Part shown: positions 61,141 through 64,000 of the stretch, in pieces
Layout of the letters: every line of letters starts with the position of its first letter
Numbering within the stretch: the stretch's first letter is position 1
From: Gigaspora margarita
Lineage: Eukaryota > Glomeromycota > Glomeromycetes > Diversisporales > Gigasporaceae
DNA length: 64,000 nt
Direction: 5' to 3'
NCBI GenBank assembly: GCA_009809945.1
Contig: WTPW01000630.1
Span: 160,029-224,028 of the forward strand
Notes under the pieces: model-generated
What the model was told of the DNA's origin: nothing
What the model saw: the letters and a program-made list of their open reading frames with translations, nothing else
Databases searched by the model: none
Translations under genes and position numbers: made by a program

Positions 61141-63130
61141 GTTGCCTATTTTCTTAATGTTCATTTTACAGACAGTCTATTTGAGGGTTAGCATTTTTAT
61201 TAGCTATAGGTATATATACTTTTCCTTATATAATATCATATAAATGGCTTGTCAGTATAATGACCGTTGAAAAAATTATATATAATTCTTTAAAATTCCT
61301 ATTTTCTAAGCATTAATTAGTATAATAAAATTTATTTTTTAAATATTTAAAATTTTTATAAATTTTATTTAAAAAAATTTTTTTTATATATATTGAATAA
61401 ATTTAAATAAGTAAATAGTTTATATGAGATTTGGAATCTAAATTAACAGGTTGTTTGTGTAGATCTAAACTACTGTAAGTGCTATATACAAGATCTTCAA
61501 TAGTAGATCTATTGTGAATTAGACCCAGGTGCGAATCACAAAATCTATATCAATCAAATACAGTTTTTTTTAATCATTAGAATGCCTATTGTAAATACAA
61601 AGTATGTATGCATTTTAAATTTTTTTATTTTACAATGTAACTTCACAATGCATATTGTTATTCTATATTCATTTCTTTAAAGATAGTAGGTAACTAGAGC
61701 GACCTTAGACAGTGATCACTTTGTGTAACCTTACTTGTTACTGTGATTTAACTAAGTCGAAAGGCGTTTTTCAAAAAAACTTAACAAAGAAAATTTATGG
61801 TAATTTGCAATTATGAAAGAGACAATAATTAAAAGTACATGAGATACTAGTAACTGTTTAATTTGTATAGTAAATAAATATTTTATTTATTGAAAGAGTA
61901 TGAAGACTCGATGTTGAACTTGGGTCCATATCAGCTGTGTTTATACATTTTTGTTTTTTACAAATGTAACAGGCTATATCTATTTATATATGCAATAAAT
62001 GCTATATCTACTACTAATAAAAAATATAGTATAAATAGTATAAATATAATATATGAAATAAATGATATATGTTTTATAAATAAAATTTAGAGTATATATG
62101 CTATAAATATGACATGTTTTATAAATGCCATATATGCACTTTGGCACGCAGTAGATCGCTTAGCCAATCAAATTGTAGATCCTATATTTGATTGTTTATT
62201 GGTTCCAATCTGGGCAACCAGTGGTTTTACTGAGATGATCTATAGCTCATTCGAACCGTCCTGTCGAGCTAAGTCAAATAGTAGTTGTTTCATTGAATTC
62301 CAATTATTGGATCAAGAGTTATGCCCGTTTTTATGTATTTTTATAGGTCAACAGTATGAGACTCAGGGTCTACTATATCAGCAAAAAAAAATATATATAA
62401 ACCTCCGCAAGTTTTTATGCAAGTGTAAACTTACGTAATATCTACGATTAGTATAAAATATTACAAAGGGGTAATAATTATATAAGTTTATACTATCATC
62501 ACGAAATATTTCAAGTAGCTATATATCGATATATAACGCATAATCGGTTTATATCGATTAAAATTAAATATTACACATCGATTAACGTGCTATAAATCGA
62601 TATATATCAAAAATCGATTAATAACGAAAATAGGTAAGTGATCGATGTAGATCAAATTATCAATTATCATCGAACTAATCAAAATCGTTATATATCGATN
62701 ATTANNTTATTAATNNATAATTAGCAACTTTAATTTGNATATANGCTTTAAAATATTAGATATACNCNTTTATTAGAACATAAAACTGTTCATTAAATAT
62801 TCATTTGTTTTTTCAAATCTTGCAACTATATGTACGGTTCTATCTATACTATCTATAGGTATACAACTGTATTGTTTAATTAATTTTAGTTTAGGACATC
62901 CCCATAATTCACCAACTTCGTCATACCAATGAACAAGAGCGAGTTCTAATGGATCTTTGTCTTTCGCTTGATAAAACTTGAGTATCAACAGAATCTTATA
63001 AATGATCTTTTTTATATGCATTAGTATATATTACTCATAAAGTTAGAGAATATTTTCTAACTTCGTCACTTATAGACATTATTATCATTATCATTATTTA
63101 TTGTTAAAAAGCGTTAGAATATGTGTATAA
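61141..63130. repeat. 1,990-bp tandem repeat, unit 2
   Basis: Carries scattered Ns between 62700 and 62767, which unit 1 lacks. I see no other difference. Confidence 0.92.
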
Positions 63131-63448
63131 ATCAAATAAAATGAAACCAATACTTACTAAGCCATACCAATTTAATTCATTTCCTTGATCATCAGGTGCA
63201 CTTACTGTAACGTTAGAAAATATTGGTTTTCCATGAAAATTTGATGTAGCACAAATTATATCAGTGCTTTCTAAAGATGCAGAAGAAAATATTTCTATAC
63301 GATTATCTTCGTCAAGAGACACAGTTGATTCTGCTTCGAAAAAATCATCAAGGCTAGTTAGTAGGTTTTGAAAGCCTTTGGCTTGTAATGGGTCCAAATT
63401 ATTTCTATTTTTCTGAAAGAAATCTTCCAGTTCTTCAGACCTTAACAT
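62773..63448 (-). CDS. Small two-exon protein of unknown function, BAH-like tail
   Basis: Exon 1 63448-63158, intron 63157-63007 (GTAAGT donor, TACTAAT branch-like motif, AAAAAAG acceptor, phase 0), exon 2 63006-62773; 174 residues. The N-terminal half is acidic and helical (MLRSEELEDFFQKNRNN, DDFFEAES). The C-terminal half (ELNWYGL, LALVHWYDE, LIKQYSCIPIDSIDRTVHIV, FEKTNEYLMNSFMF) resembles the BAH-like tail of transposon-associated proteins that I recall from mycorrhizal fungal genomes. That resemblance is from memory and unverified. ATCGAT-motif clusters lie on both sides (62505-62720, 63540-63960), which suggests part of a DNA transposon. It may be a truncated copy, since longer N-terminal domains are usual for such proteins. 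Confidence 0.55.
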
Positions 63449-63539
63449 TAAAGTTCATAAAAGTTTTCCAAACCCTTTCGTTAGGTGATATTTTTTAGGG
63501 ACTTCTTTTTTGGTGAGTTTTTTCTGTTTAATCTATTAA

Positions 63540-63960
63540 TAATCGATTATTAGCGATACTTAGGGATTATCTACTAAGCAATGTTGGCATTGGACATATG
63601 TCCAACATCAGAAAATTTTATACATAGATATTGATCGATATATAGCACTTAATCATTTTATATAGATTATATAATATCGTTATATATCGATTAAAATATC
63701 GTTATATATCGATTAATTAGATAAAAATCGATATATATCTATAATTGATATATATCATAATATCGTTATATATCGATTAATTGGATAAAAATCGATATAT
63801 ATCTATAATCTATATATATCATTTTTTTATATTAAATCGTTATATATCTATAAATCAATTATAATCATAATTATTTGAAACGATATATATCTATAAATCG
63901 ATTATAATCATAATTATTTAAAATGATATATGACGATTAGCAGATCTTTAATGATTACAT
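63540..63960. repeat. Cluster of TATATCGAT/ATCGATTA motifs upstream of the small gene
   Basis: More than a dozen units such as TCGTTATATATCGATTAATT and AAAAATCGATATATATCTAT in loose tandem, followed by the window-end A-run at 63983-64000. Confidence 0.75.
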
Positions 63961-64000
63961 AATGTTTTGAATGCACCGGGTAAAAAAAAAAAAAAAAAAA

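Noticed and set aside
63983-64000. Terminal A-run as a polyadenylation or retroelement tail
   Set aside because: It coincides with the window end and nothing upstream reads as an element; may be a contig edge.

Overview
This window is very AT-rich, with short phase-consistent GT-AG introns (roughly 73-284 nt) and few genes in a dense, much-decayed repeat landscape. Four things together suggest an arbuscular mycorrhizal fungus (Glomeromycotina, Rhizophagus-like): two tandem MATA_HMG-type HMG-box genes, an SREBP/Sre1-type regulator, a fungal Kre6/Skn1 glucan-synthesis relic, and the LINE/MULE/MITE mix. The taxon is an inference from gene families I recognise, not from a search.

Layout. 10-3017: a three-exon SREBP/Sre1-like membrane-bound bHLH-zipper factor; the most complete conserved gene here. 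3.1-8.3 kb: minisatellites, a tRNA-derived SINE, a broken MOCS2A/MoaD gene, a hairpin and a MITE. 8.45-17.85 kb: one long decayed LINE with an A-tail, carrying a second SINE copy, a 300-bp repeat pair and a TA-flanked MITE. 18-25.5 kb: hairpin MITEs and a broken MULE (FAR1/MULE/SWIM) transposase. 26.1-27.6 kb: a hAT element nested in another. 28.05-34.03 kb (minus): a dead Kre6/Skn1 (GH16) gene split by five independent insertions, several with further elements nested inside, most with exact target-site duplications (TSDs). 35.06-35.72 kb: an orphan gene with five 11-residue charged repeats and three membrane segments. 35.8-43.96 kb: a tandem segmental duplication bearing two HMG-box genes, with an old LTR fossil between the copies. 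44-59 kb: gene-free satellites interrupted by long-hairpin MITEs. 59.15-63.13 kb: an apparently perfect 1,990-bp tandem repeat (possibly an assembly artefact) whose unit carries the last exon of a small gene at 62773-63448.

The genes do not form a pathway. The unit of interest is the repeat ecology. Two observations stand out. First, at least five hairpin elements with unrelated ends share one ungapped 54-bp core. Second, several hAT MITEs each carry their own short subterminal motif repeated many times. The shared core is the best candidate for something undescribed.
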